Shown: positions 32,095 through 41,395 of the stretch, piece after piece
How the letters are laid out: each line of letters starts with the position of its first letter
How positions within the stretch are numbered: the first letter of the stretch is position 1
DNA from: Actinomycetota bacterium
Lineage (GTDB): Bacteria > Actinomycetota > JAHEXW01
Assembly: GCA_025355855.1 (NCBI GenBank)
Contig: JANXYU010000010.1
Span: 62,001-126,000 of the forward strand
Direction of reading: 5' to 3'
DNA: 64,000 bases
Program-made: the position numbers and the translations under genes
The notes under the pieces: model-generated
Seen by the model: only the letters and a program-made list of their open reading frames with translations
The model's database searches: none
What the model was told of the DNA's origin: nothing

Positions 32095-32945
32095 TTGGGC
32101 ACCCGCACGAATTCATGGCTGACGATCCCCGTTTGTATTTTGTCGCTCAGGATAAACTCGGTAAAGGCCTTGGCCTCGCCCTTCGGTTTTCCCTTCGTCA
32201 GGAAGTGCAGCTTGCGCTGCAGCTGATACTTGCCGTTAATGATGTTCGTTTTGCTCGGTAACACACCCGCGTACTTAATCATTTTGACGTCGCTGGTGAC
32301 ATAGCCTAATGAGATGTAACCGATCGCGGCCGGAGTGCTGCCCACTATGGATCGAACCTGGCCGGTGCCGGGCTGAATCACCGCGTCCTTAGTGAACGGG
32401 GTCTTGTCCAGCGCTTTTTTTAGAAACGCTTCTCGGGTTCCCGAAGCTTCGTCTCGGTTGATAAGCACGATTTGAAGGTCACGACCGCCGACCTGCCTCC
32501 AGTTGGTTAGCCGACCCGTAAATATGTCTTTGACCTGCGTTTTGCTAAGATGGTCGATGGGATTACCAGGGTTAACGATGATAGCGATGGCGTCGATGGC
32601 GACGACAGTATCCACCAAACCGAGATTGGTCTCGTCAGGCGTCAGGTCGCGTGACGATGTGCCGATATCCGAAGCGCCGGTAACGGCCGCCTCGATGCCG
32701 GCGCTTGAGCCGCCGCCCTGGACGCCGACTTTGATGCCCGGATGCTCGGCTTGATATTCCTCTCCCGCCGCTGTAACCATGGGCAAGACAGTTGTTGAAC
32801 CGGATATGTTTAGGACTTTTCCATTCGTGGCGCGCGTACACCCGGTCGCGACTAGCGAGGAAGTGATGAGGATAAGCAGTCCTAAGACGGCCGCGTAGCC
32901 GCCTCGGCGGGATTTGATTGTTGTCTTGCCAGCCTTAAGTGTTAT
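32091..32945 (-). CDS. pstS: Phosphate-binding lipoprotein PstS (non-canonical start)
   Basis: The PstS core is clear: LNISGSTTVLPMV, GGGSSAGIEAAVTG, SRDLTPDE, INRDEASGTREAF and AIGYISLGYV. Its signal peptide (KSRRGGYAAVLGLLILI) and lipobox VATGC lie upstream of the first ATG/GTG/TTG in the frame (TTG at 32786). The frame stays open to a TGA at 32963-32961 with no usual start; GGGAG at 32955-32951 stands 5 bases before an in-frame ATA at 32945, which I take as the likely start. ATC at 32918 is an alternative. Length from ATA is 284 residues. Confidence 0.8.
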   Translation of the reverse strand: MTLKAGKTTIKSRRGGYAAVLGLLILITSSLVATGCTRATNGKVLNISGSTTVLPMVTAAGEEYQAEHPGIKVGVQGGGSSAGIEAAVTGASDIGTSSRDLTPDETNLGLVDTVVAIDAIAIIVNPGNPIDHLSKTQVKDIFTGRLTNWRQVGGRDLQIVLINRDEASGTREAFLKKALDKTPFTKDAVIQPGTGQVRSIVGSTPAAIGYISLGYVTSDVKMIKYAGVLPSKTNIINGKYQLQRKLHFLTKGKPKGEAKAFTEFILSDKIQTGIVSHEFVRVPK

Positions 32946-32988
32946 CTTCGCTCCCGGTAATCAAGGCCTTGTCTGACGCGGCCTCGAT

Positions 32989-33741
32989 CTAGAGTATCGC
33001 CGCTATCGTTGCCTGCCGTCCGCACACCTTGGCGCGGCGGTATGAAAAGAACAGGTCTTCCCGGCAGGCGGTGCATAGCCCGCTGACGGAGATATTCTCG
33101 GCCGGTATTCCCGCGGCTTGAATCTCGTCGGCCGCGATGCCCGGCGTATCAAGATATATCTTTCCGCCGCGGCGCTCCGTTCTGGCGGGCGCAAAAAGAG
33201 CCGCTCGCTCGGGATCTACGTCGTAGCAACACTTCCCGATTGCCGGACCGACAAAGGCGATTATATCACCTACGCGCCCGCCGCTGTCGGCCACCAACAC
33301 ATCGATCGCGGCCGTAACAATTCTAGAGTATAAACCCTTGTAGCCGGCGTGGACAACAGACGTGTAACGGGTAACAGGATCGACCAGGATCACCGGGACG
33401 CAATCGGCGGTGAATACAGCGATCGGTGTGTTCTGAAGGCCGGTGACCAGAGCGTCCGTGTCCGGGATGGCGGAGTCGTAATCGGTCGCGCCGGCGCCGT
33501 TATTCGCCTGGTCGACTAGAGCGATGTTACGGCTGTGCGTTTGTTGAGCGGTCGTGAGCCGAGTCGCGTCCAGCTCCAGCGCGGCCGTCAACCGCAGCCG
33601 GTTGGCTAGAACGTTGTTTTGATCTTCATCGACGTGTGCGGCCAGATTCAAGGTGTCATAGGGAGCCGGACTGACGCCGCCCCGGCGAGTCGTGAAAGCG
33701 ATAAGTATTGACCTCTCACGGAGTAATTCCGGAGAGGCCAA
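32989..33741 (-). CDS. pgeF: YfiH/PgeF polyphenol oxidase-like nucleoside phosphorylase family protein
   Basis: 250 residues from a TTG at 33741. Motifs: FTTRRGGVSPAPYDTLNL, QQTHSRNI, ADALVTG-like text, TADCVPVILVDP, VHAGYKGL and FVGPAIGKCCYDV, with the zinc-binding His/Cys set. The coding similarity seems to extend upstream (ELELTTINGLPVLASPELL), where no ATG/GTG/TTG exists, so the true start may be non-canonical. It follows ftsZ, as in many Gram-positive genomes. Family members act on purine nucleosides or peptidoglycan precursors. Confidence 0.9.
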   Translation of the reverse strand: MASPELLRERSILIAFTTRRGGVSPAPYDTLNLAAHVDEDQNNVLANRLRLTAALELDATRLTTAQQTHSRNIALVDQANNGAGATDYDSAIPDTDALVTGLQNTPIAVFTADCVPVILVDPVTRYTSVVHAGYKGLYSRIVTAAIDVLVADSGGRVGDIIAFVGPAIGKCCYDVDPERAALFAPARTERRGGKIYLDTPGIAADEIQAAGIPAENISVSGLCTACREDLFFSYRRAKVCGRQATIAAIL

Positions 33742-33784
33742 TACAGGTAAACCGTTTATGGTTGTAAGTTCAAGTTCGTACGTT

Positions 33785-34852
33785 TTAGTCTCGTCTCAAG
33801 AACGTCGGAATGTCGAGATCCTTGTCGTCCCCAAAGAGAACCTCTTCATGCGGCTCCTCGTCGCCTTCGATCGTTTCCGCCAGCTTCTTCGTGCCGCCGC
33901 TCGCTTTGTCAAAACCGGTCGCGATAACCGTGACCCTCACTTCGTCCTTTAAGGTCGGATCGATAACCGCGCCGAAGATAATGTTAGCTTCGGGGTCAGC
34001 CGCGCCAGAAATAATCTCCGCCGCTTCGTTAACCTCGAACAGGCCCAAGTTGTCCCCGCCGCTAATATTGAGCAGCACACCGCGCGCGCCTTCAATGCTC
34101 GCTTCCAGCAGCGGACTGGAAATGGCTGCTTTGGCCGCGGACACGGCCCTCTCTTCCCCACTGGAGATGCCGATGCCCATCATCGCCGTACCGGCGTCTG
34201 TCATGATCGTTCTCACGTCGGCGAAGTCAAGATTGATCAGACCGGGAACGGTAATCAGATCGGTAATGCCCTGAACGCCTTGGCGCAGAACGTCGTCGGC
34301 GACTCGGAAGGCTTCAATAATAGAGGTTTGCTTATCAACGACCTGCAACAGACGGTCGTTCGGAATGACGATCATAGTGTCGACTTTTTCCTTGAGTTTC
34401 AAGATGCCGTCATCAGCCTGGAAGGCGCGTTTGCGTCCCTCGAATCCGAACGGGCGAGTGACGACTCCTACTGTAAGGGCGCCGATCTCTTCCTTAGCTA
34501 TCTCGGCGATAATGGGAGCCGCGCCGGTGCCCGTGCCGCCGCCTTTACCGGCAGTGACGAAAACCATGTCCGCGCCCGCTAGCGCCGCCTTGAGCTCATC
34601 TCGGCTTTCCTCGGCCGCCGCCCGGCCTACCTGCGGGTCGCTGCCGGCTCCTAAGCCGCGAGTCAGTTGGTCGCCGATGTGGACCTTTTGGTCGGCGTCG
34701 CTCATCAGCAACGCCTGTGCGTCTGTGTTGACGGCGATAAACTCAACGCCCTTTAGACCGGCGTCGATCATGCGGTTAACGGCGTTGGTGCCGCCGCCGC
34801 CAACGCCAACAACCTTGATGACGGCCAAATACGTTTGTGTCGTATCAGTCAC
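33785..34852 (-). CDS. ftsZ: Cell-division GTPase FtsZ
   Basis: 355 residues from a GTG at 34852, chosen because GAGGAGG lies 8 bases upstream; a TTG at 34873 would put that site inside the gene. Tubulin signature [10 protein letters not shown], nucleotide loops [15 protein letters not shown]7 loop [11 protein letters not shown]. Short C-terminal linker and the conserved tail DIPTFLRR that binds FtsA/SepF. Confidence 0.97.
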   Translation of the reverse strand: MTDTTQTYLAVIKVVGVGGGGTNAVNRMIDAGLKGVEFIAVNTDAQALLMSDADQKVHIGDQLTRGLGAGSDPQVGRAAAEESRDELKAALAGADMVFVTAGKGGGTGTGAAPIIAEIAKEEIGALTVGVVTRPFGFEGRKRAFQADDGILKLKEKVDTMIVIPNDRLLQVVDKQTSIIEAFRVADDVLRQGVQGITDLITVPGLINLDFADVRTIMTDAGTAMMGIGISSGEERAVSAAKAAISSPLLEASIEGARGVLLNISGGDNLGLFEVNEAAEIISGAADPEANIIFGAVIDPTLKDEVRVTVIATGFDKASGGTKKLAETIEGDEEPHEEVLFGDDKDLDIPTFLRRD

Positions 34853-34970
34853 TTTTGTTACCTCCTCAGGCAAGTGTTTAACCTTGATTTACGGCTACAG
34901 TTCGTTACTACATATTAAAGTAAACCTAAAGTAAGGATATAAGTCAAGTTGAAAAATTGCAGAGCTCAAG

Positions 34971-36257
34971 TTATGGTTTAGTGTTCTTGCCGCTAAGCAA
35001 TGTGAATGAGATGTCCTGCGTAAACCAGTTCTTGATGCGAGCGGTAATGTCTGCCAGTCCCCCGTCGCCGGCCACGTCATGTTTTTCATCGTCCGTGTGC
35101 GCGGCGCTATACAGCAAGAGGCCGACGCCGGTGGCGTAAACCCCATTCTTGACGATGGCTGCGGGACCGACGATGTTTGTGGGACGGCCGACACGGGCCG
35201 GCACGCCCAGCGATTCGTGAGCCAGCTTCTCAATCCCTTTGAGCTGGCTGGCGCCGCCTGTTAAAACTATCCCTCCGGCCAGTAGTTTTGTCATTCCCGC
35301 CGCGTCCAGTTCCCGTTTAACCATAGCGAACATCTCTTCCATGCGCGCCCCGATGATATCGGCTAAATTTGCCGTCAGGACGCTGCGCGCTCTATGGCTG
35401 TAGATGTCTTTGACCTTGATCACCGCAGTCGGGTCGGCTAGCCGGCGCGACGCCAAGCCGTTTTTGAGCTTGATCGCTTCCGCTTCCTCGAGCGATACTC
35501 GCAGTCCGACGGCGACGTCCCGCGTCACGTGATTCCCCCCGAACGGCAGGACCTTTGTGTGACAGATATTGCCTTCGTTGAACACAGCCAGATCCGTGGT
35601 TCCACCTCCGATATCGATCAAGGCCGTGCCCAGCTCGCGTTCGTCCGGTGTTAAGACGGCCTCCGCCGAAGCGATCGGCTCCAACACGATATCACTGACA
35701 CCGATTCCCGCCAGTTGTACGCACTTCACCAGATTGGCGATTGACGGAATCGCGCCTAGCACGATATGTGTTTTGACCTCGATGAGCTTAGCTGACATGC
35801 CTAACGGTTCTAGAACGCCGTCGACTCCGTCTAAAATGAACTCACGAGGAATCGCGTGGATGACGCGATACCCTCGGGGTACCTGGGCGTTCAGGGATTT
35901 GTGAATGACGCGGTCGCGCAGGTTCGGATCTATCACGCGGCCGCTCTTACGGACTGTCAGGCCGGCTGAACTATTTGTCGACATGACGTGATCGCCGGCG
36001 ATACCAACAACCGCGTGCTCCGGGACTAGACCGGCGGATTGCGCGGCTTCCTCGAGGGCCCCGCGAATCGAGGCGACCGTCTTGGCAATGTCGACAACAA
36101 CGCCCTTACGTAAACCTCGGCTTGGACTTTGCCCCACCCCGATGATCTCAGGCGGCTGTCCCGGGCCCTTGCGGGCTACCAGCGCGCAAACCTTTGTTGT
36201 GCCAACATCTAGCCCGACGATTATTCTATTTTGAGCTTCAAATAGGGATTCGGCCAT
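34971..36257 (-). CDS. ftsA: Cell-division protein FtsA
   Basis: 428 residues of the actin-like FtsA fold: IIVGLDVGTTKVCALVA, subdomain 1C (about 85-165), IDIGGGTTDLAVF and GIVLTGGASQLKGI. The C-terminal amphipathic helix (FTQDISF region) is present. FtsA is missing from most well-known Actinobacteria, so together with SepF it points to a deep Gram-positive lineage. Confidence 0.95.
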   Translation of the reverse strand: MAESLFEAQNRIIVGLDVGTTKVCALVARKGPGQPPEIIGVGQSPSRGLRKGVVVDIAKTVASIRGALEEAAQSAGLVPEHAVVGIAGDHVMSTNSSAGLTVRKSGRVIDPNLRDRVIHKSLNAQVPRGYRVIHAIPREFILDGVDGVLEPLGMSAKLIEVKTHIVLGAIPSIANLVKCVQLAGIGVSDIVLEPIASAEAVLTPDERELGTALIDIGGGTTDLAVFNEGNICHTKVLPFGGNHVTRDVAVGLRVSLEEAEAIKLKNGLASRRLADPTAVIKVKDIYSHRARSVLTANLADIIGARMEEMFAMVKRELDAAGMTKLLAGGIVLTGGASQLKGIEKLAHESLGVPARVGRPTNIVGPAAIVKNGVYATGVGLLLYSAAHTDDEKHDVAGDGGLADITARIKNWFTQDISFTLLSGKNTKP

Positions 36258-36264
36258 TGCGCCC

Positions 36265-37044
36265 TTATCCTATTGCTTTCGCCGCGGGATTGGACGGCAC
36301 TCTGACATCGATGTATTGCCAACTCTTACCCTCGTTGGCGGCTTCAGTCAAGATAACCTTGATCGCGTAGTTCTTCTGTTTTGTCATTTCCGCCTTTCCG
36401 TACATGATCGTCGGGCCGCTTTTTAGCTTGAACGCCAAGCCGTCAATTGACGGGGCCGTCACCGATTCCACAGACGGTGCCAGTTCCTTGTCCAGGACTG
36501 CCAGCGCTTTCAGGGCATTACGAATCGATGCGCCAGTGAAACGCTGACCAATCTCACGTTCATCTTCCGGCGGAGCGTTTAAGACGACTGCTTGACCCGT
36601 AAAAATGTTCGTGTTTTGGCGCTTGATGACAACCAGATTCTCATCTACCAGGTAGAACCAGGTCCCCATCACGATAACCGCCGCCGGCTGTCGCTCCGCG
36701 ACCTTGATCGTGACCCGCAGAGGAAACCGCCGCGTAACGCTCGCTGATTCTAGCCACGGCTCGGTCAACAAACGCCGCCTGACATCACTCGAACGCCAGT
36801 CAAAGATATTGGTCTTAGTGGTCAGCCTAGACAATTTTAAGATCTGGGCCGTTGCTATCCGCTTGTTGCCGCTGATATCGATGCGCCTGATATCCAAGTA
36901 ATCCGATTTTGCCAGAATAAACAGCGCTTCGGCGACAATGGCTAGCAAAAGAAGAGCGCTCAGCCACTTCAGCTGTTTGTTTCGGCGTTGTTCGATAAGT
37001 ATGCGGCGTTTGGCAGCCGCGCTTGACGTTTTGGCTTTTTTCAA
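36265..37044 (-). CDS. ftsQ: Cell-division protein FtsQ/DivIB
   Basis: 259 residues: short cytoplasmic basic tail, one membrane helix (about 28-45), POTRA domain (about 50-120; IRRIDISGNKRIATAQIL) and FtsQ-type beta domain. TTG start. It lies between ddl and ftsA. Part of the FtsQLB divisome complex. Confidence 0.9.
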   Translation of the reverse strand: MKKAKTSSAAAKRRILIEQRRNKQLKWLSALLLLAIVAEALFILAKSDYLDIRRIDISGNKRIATAQILKLSRLTTKTNIFDWRSSDVRRRLLTEPWLESASVTRRFPLRVTIKVAERQPAAVIVMGTWFYLVDENLVVIKRQNTNIFTGQAVVLNAPPEDEREIGQRFTGASIRNALKALAVLDKELAPSVESVTAPSIDGLAFKLKSGPTIMYGKAEMTKQKNYAIKVILTEAANEGKSWQYIDVRVPSNPAAKAIG

Positions 37045-37055
37045 TTGTTACTTCT

Positions 37056-38000
37056 TTATTGTTTGGGCTTAAGCTTAAGGGAGGCGCCGCGCAATATGGT
37101 CTCAACCAGGTCTTCGAACTTGACTCCGGCGGCGGCGGCTGCTTTAGGAACCAGACTCGTCTCGGTCAGACCAGGCATCGTGTTAACCTCGAGACAGACA
37201 AACCGACCGCTCGGTTCCAGGATAAAATCAACTCTCGACACATCAGAGCAGCCGATCGCCTCGTGGGCTGCTACCGCTTGTTCTTGCAGACGAGACGTCA
37301 ACGTTTGATCAAGATCCGCCGGACAGATATATTCGGTCATCCCTGGGGTATATTTCGATTCATAATCGTAAAACCCGCCAGCCGCCCGCACCTCGACCAA
37401 GGGCAAAGCGCGCGGGGGTGTGCCAATCACAGCCGCGGTCAACAACCGGCCGTCGACGAATTCTTCTACTAGAATCAAATCATCATATCTGTAGGCTTCA
37501 GCCACCGCCGGCGCCAAGCCCGCTTCGTCTTTGACAACCGTCACCCCGATCGTCGACCCTTCTCGACTTGGCTTTACGATTACCGGATATTTAGCTACCG
37601 GACCAGTCGTCGGGTAATCATCCGCCACCGGGATATCCAGGGAACGAAAAACCGCCTTGGTCATGATCTTATCCATTGCCAGTGAACTGGACATGACGCC
37701 CGAGCCCGTATAGGGGATGTCCATCAGCTCTAATAAACCCTGGATGGTGCCGTCTTCGCCATAACGGCCGTGCAGGGCGATAAACACCGCGTCGGGTCGT
37801 ATTTCGTCCAAACGCTTCCAGACAGGCCCGGCCGCGTCGATTTTGCAGACATCGTAGCCGCGCGCTGTCAGCGCTCTATAAACGGCTTCTCCCGTCTTTA
37901 ACGAGACTTCTCTTTCGGCCGATCGGCCGCCCAGCAACAAACCTATCTTGCCGAGTATAACCGGCGTCGCGGCATAGCGTCCTGCCCTATCGTCAACCAT
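37056..38000 (-). CDS. ddl: D-alanine--D-alanine ligase
   Basis: 314 residues of ATP-grasp fold: GGRSAEREVSLKTG, GRYGEDGTIQGLLEL, PYTGSGVMSSSLAMDK, VKPSREGSTIGVTVV and EVNTMPGLTETSLVP. Its ATG overlaps the murB stop (TAATG). Makes the D-Ala-D-Ala dipeptide used by MurF. Confidence 0.95.
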   Translation of the reverse strand: MVDDRAGRYAATPVILGKIGLLLGGRSAEREVSLKTGEAVYRALTARGYDVCKIDAAGPVWKRLDEIRPDAVFIALHGRYGEDGTIQGLLELMDIPYTGSGVMSSSLAMDKIMTKAVFRSLDIPVADDYPTTGPVAKYPVIVKPSREGSTIGVTVVKDEAGLAPAVAEAYRYDDLILVEEFVDGRLLTAAVIGTPPRALPLVEVRAAGGFYDYESKYTPGMTEYICPADLDQTLTSRLQEQAVAAHEAIGCSDVSRVDFILEPSGRFVCLEVNTMPGLTETSLVPKAAAAAGVKFEDLVETILRGASLKLKPKQ

Positions 38001-38869
38001 TAAAACTCGCCGACCAATTCGATTTCCCGCTCCAGGTCGATATGGCTATGTTCCTTGACTTTCTCTTGCACCTGTTCAACCAGTATCAGCACGTCCTGCG
38101 CGGTTGCCCCGCCGACGTTCAAAATAAAGTTGGCATGCATTCGGCTAACCACGGCTCCGCCTACTTGCATTCCTTTGCATCCGGCCTTTTCAATCAGCTG
38201 AGCCGCGTGTTTGAATTGCGGGTTCTTGAAGACACTGCCCGCCGTCTTAGCCTCGATCGGCTGAGTGCGCCGCTTTAAATCCAGAGCCTCCACTATCTCG
38301 GCGGTTACTTCAGCCGGATCACCCGGTTCCAAACGAAACGTCGCGCTCAGGATAATACCTTTCTCCTTGATGTTACTCATCCGATAACCAAGCTTAATAT
38401 CGGCCACCGTAAGCATCTCAACCTCACCTTGAGGATTAAGTATTGTTAAAGTCTCGGCGATGTCGGACATTGTGCCGTCGTGGCCCCCCGCGTTCATAAC
38501 CATAGCACCTCCGACCGTACCCGGAATACCCGCCGCGAACGCGATGCCTTCCAGACTCTTCTTGCGAGCGCTGGTCACTAATGTGCCCAACTTGACGCCG
38601 GCCTCGGCCATGATGACGTTATGCTTGATGCCGACCCCCGTAAAGCTGCCTCGCAGCTTTATGACCAAACCCTTGTATCCTTTGTCGCCGACCAAAAGGT
38701 TGCTCCCATTGCCGATCACGAAGTATGGAACGCCCAGTCGACTTGCCTCGTTGACCGCCTCGATCAACTCTTCGGTGTCTACCACCTGAGCGAAGTATTG
38801 GGCCGGCCCACCGATCTGCCAGGTCGTGTGTTCCGCCAGATTCTCGTTCTTTACGATATTAAGCTTCAT
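38000..38869 (-). CDS. murB: UDP-N-acetylenolpyruvoylglucosamine reductase
   Basis: 289 residues from the ATG at 38869 (GGAGGAG 10 bases upstream), overlapping murC by 11 bases. FAD-binding motifs TTWQIGGPAQYF, GNGSNLLVGDKGY, GIPGTVGGAMVMNAGGH; catalytic SVFKNP with serine. Produces UDP-MurNAc. Confidence 0.95.
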   Translation of the reverse strand: MKLNIVKNENLAEHTTWQIGGPAQYFAQVVDTEELIEAVNEASRLGVPYFVIGNGSNLLVGDKGYKGLVIKLRGSFTGVGIKHNVIMAEAGVKLGTLVTSARKKSLEGIAFAAGIPGTVGGAMVMNAGGHDGTMSDIAETLTILNPQGEVEMLTVADIKLGYRMSNIKEKGIILSATFRLEPGDPAEVTAEIVEALDLKRRTQPIEAKTAGSVFKNPQFKHAAQLIEKAGCKGMQVGGAVVSRMHANFILNVGGATAQDVLILVEQVQEKVKEHSHIDLEREIELVGEF

Positions 38870-40277
38870 TGTCGGCAAGCTCCTCCAATAGCTCTTCCCC
38901 GAGCGCCCAGATGTCGCCGGCGCCTAACGTCAGGAAGATATCTCCCCCGGCCAACCGGCCGGCCGCGTAATCGCTTATATCCGCCTTCTTAGGAAAGTAG
39001 GCGACGTCCTTGAATGGATCTTCTGCCAAAATGTAGTCAACGATCAGTTTGCCGTCAACACCGGGAATCGGCTCTTCGCCGGCCGCGTAGACATCGGTCA
39101 CGATCACCGTGTCCGCGTCCCCGAACGCACGGCCGAAATCGGCCCCTAGAAGACTGGTGCGGCTGTAGCGATGCGGTTGAAAAGCCGCGACCACCCGCCG
39201 CCAGTCACCGCTCTTGGCAGCCCGCAAAGTGGCGGCTACCTCGCTAGGATGATGCGCATAATCGTCGACCACTGTTATCTCGTTTTCAAAGCCCTTAACC
39301 TGGAACCGCCGCCGCACACCCGTGAAAGCCCCCACACCCGCCGCAGCCGCTTCGAATGTTAAGCCCAACGTCAGGCCCAAGACGATGACCGCTAGCGCGT
39401 TAGAGACGTTGTGGACGCCTGGTTGAGCGATGGTCGCCTCCCCGAGCCGCTCGAGACCTTGCCAGACCGAGAAAGTTGAGCCGGCCGCGCCGGTCTCGAT
39501 ATCCGACACACGCCAATCAGCGTCATCGTTCTCCAGCCCGTAAGTGATAAAGCTCCTCTTAAGCGCGGGCATTATCTCGCGCAAAGCGGGACTGTCGGCG
39601 CAGACTATCGCGATGCCGTTAGCCGGCAAATTATTGACGAATTCGATGAATACTTTTTGGATGTCGGCCAGCGAGTCATAAAAATCAAGGTGATCCGCTT
39701 CAATATTGGTGATAACCGCGATTTCGGGCCGGAGGTTCAACAAGCTCGCATCGCTTTCGTCCGCTTCCGCGACTATGAATTCGCCCGCGCCGTTCTTAGC
39801 GCCGCTGCCGACGTCGTTTAACTCCCCGCCGATGAGGTAAGTCGGCTCCAACCCGCCCGCTTCCATCATCACGGCCGCCATTGATGTTGTGGTCGTTTTG
39901 CCGTGCGTGCCCGCGATAGCAATGCCGCGCTTGGTTTCCATCAACCTTGCCAGAAGTTGCGCTCTTTGTATTATCTCCGCTCCTGCTTCGCGCGCGGCGC
40001 CCAGCTCAGGGTTGTCCGAACGGATAGCGGAAGATACTACGACTGTGGCGCCCGGGGTGACGTTTTTCGCCGCGTGTCCGATCTTTACTTTTGCACCCAT
40101 GCCGGACAGAGCTTTCGTGTTGGCGCTTTCCTTTATATCGGACCCGGAAACGGCGTAGCCAATCGAGAGAAAGACTTGGGCCAAAGAGCTCATCCCCGCC
40201 CCGCCGATCCCTATGAAATGCAGATTCTTGTTGTCCGGCTTCGTTTGCTTCGTAATCCTCGTGCTCCTTGTAATCAT
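38859..40277 (-). CDS. murC: UDP-N-acetylmuramate--L-alanine ligase
   Basis: 472 residues: HFIGIGGAGMSSLAQ, AGTHGKTTTTSM, EADESDASL, NIEADHLDFY and VDDYAHHPSEV. The first 15 or so residues (MITRSTRITKQTK) are encoded by a copy of the GTAATCC repeat and are not part of the normal family N-terminus. No other ATG, GTG or TTG lies between them and the conserved start, so the repeat appears to supply the initiation codon. Confidence 0.94.
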   Translation of the reverse strand: MITRSTRITKQTKPDNKNLHFIGIGGAGMSSLAQVFLSIGYAVSGSDIKESANTKALSGMGAKVKIGHAAKNVTPGATVVVSSAIRSDNPELGAAREAGAEIIQRAQLLARLMETKRGIAIAGTHGKTTTTSMAAVMMEAGGLEPTYLIGGELNDVGSGAKNGAGEFIVAEADESDASLLNLRPEIAVITNIEADHLDFYDSLADIQKVFIEFVNNLPANGIAIVCADSPALREIMPALKRSFITYGLENDDADWRVSDIETGAAGSTFSVWQGLERLGEATIAQPGVHNVSNALAVIVLGLTLGLTFEAAAAGVGAFTGVRRRFQVKGFENEITVVDDYAHHPSEVAATLRAAKSGDWRRVVAAFQPHRYSRTSLLGADFGRAFGDADTVIVTDVYAAGEEPIPGVDGKLIVDYILAEDPFKDVAYFPKKADISDYAAGRLAGGDIFLTLGAGDIWALGEELLEELADNEA

Positions 40278-40288
40278 TGTAATCTTCG
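40250..40288. repeat. GTAATCCTCGTGCTC-type repeat at the murC start
   Basis: CGTAATCCTCGTGCTCCTTG followed by TAATCATTGTAATC. It shares CTCGTGCTCCTTGTAATC (one difference) with the copy at 18481 and spans the murG-murC junction including the murC ATG. Confidence 0.7.
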
Positions 40289-40291
40289 GGT

Positions 40292-41395
40292 CTATTCTAC
40301 TTTATTCGCTAGCCCTATAACCAGATTCGCCAACGTCGACGCGGCATCCGGATAACCTGTGGTCAAGGCCGCCCTCGTCATAGTCGCGAGTTTGTGGCCG
40401 TTGCTCAGTAGTTCTGAGGCCACAGCGCTTAGTGATTCGGCCGTCAGATCAGCGTCCGGTAGTAGGACGGCCGCACCGGCGTTAACCGCTATAGCGGCGT
40501 TTTTGGTTTGATGATCATGTGTCGCATGTGGGTATGGAATCAGGATGGCTGGTACGCCATAGGCTGCCAACTCCGCCAACGTGCTGGCGCCTGCCCGACA
40601 GATTACGAGATCGGACGCCCGGTAGGCTAGTCCCATATCGTCCAAATATGGGAGCATTTTAACGTGAGGATTGGCGCCGGCCGCGCTCCAGCCATTTACA
40701 ATGTCGGCGAAATCGCGGGCTCCGGTCAAGTGCAGAATCGTCGTATCCGGCCCCGCCAGCGTCGCGTAAGCCCGAACGGCCTCGTTGTTCAGGTGACGTG
40801 CTCCCTGGCTGCCCCCGAAGATGGTTACCACACGGCCTGCAGCCGGCAGATCAAGCTCGCGCCGCGCCGCGCCGCGTTTGGTGCCGAGGCGATCCAGCCG
40901 GATGGGATTTCCGGTCACGACGACGCGTCTGTTTTTTGGCCAGCTCTTTATCGCGGCCGGTCCCGCAACCGCGATAGCGTTCGCCAGGCGGCCAAGATAA
41001 CGATTGGCCATACCGGGAACCGCGTTTTGTTCCTGGATCGCTACCGGTAACCCGCGGGCCGCGGCTGTTCTGATGACCGGAAACGTAACGGCGCCCCCAA
41101 ATCCTACAGCTACGTCCGGCTTGAATTCGTCGAGCCAGACCGCGACGCGTTTGGTGGCACGCTTGATCTTAAAAGCGTTTGTCACCAGCTCGGGGGAAAG
41201 TTTCCGGCGGAAACCGGGCACATCCAAACGACGGAAGGCGTATCCGGCCTGCTCAATGAGGCTGCTTCCCAGTTCACCCGAAGCGGTTATGAATAGAATG
41301 TCCTCGCGTTTAACTCGTGGCTCTAGTGCCGCGGCTAGAGCGAGCGCGGGATACAGGTGTCCGCCTGTTCCGCCCGCGGAAATAATCACTCGCAT
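40292..41395 (-). CDS. murG: Lipid II synthase MurG
   Basis: 367 residues: GGTGGHLYPALALAAAL at the N-terminus, GSQGARHLN in the C-domain and CRAGASTLAELAAYGVPAILIP. Adds GlcNAc to lipid I at the inner face of the membrane. Its start overlaps ftsW by 86 bases. Confidence 0.95.
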   Translation of the reverse strand: MRVIISAGGTGGHLYPALALAAALEPRVKREDILFITASGELGSSLIEQAGYAFRRLDVPGFRRKLSPELVTNAFKIKRATKRVAVWLDEFKPDVAVGFGGAVTFPVIRTAAARGLPVAIQEQNAVPGMANRYLGRLANAIAVAGPAAIKSWPKNRRVVVTGNPIRLDRLGTKRGAARRELDLPAAGRVVTIFGGSQGARHLNNEAVRAYATLAGPDTTILHLTGARDFADIVNGWSAAGANPHVKMLPYLDDMGLAYRASDLVICRAGASTLAELAAYGVPAILIPYPHATHDHQTKNAAIAVNAGAAVLLPDADLTAESLSAVASELLSNGHKLATMTRAALTTGYPDAASTLANLVIGLANKVE

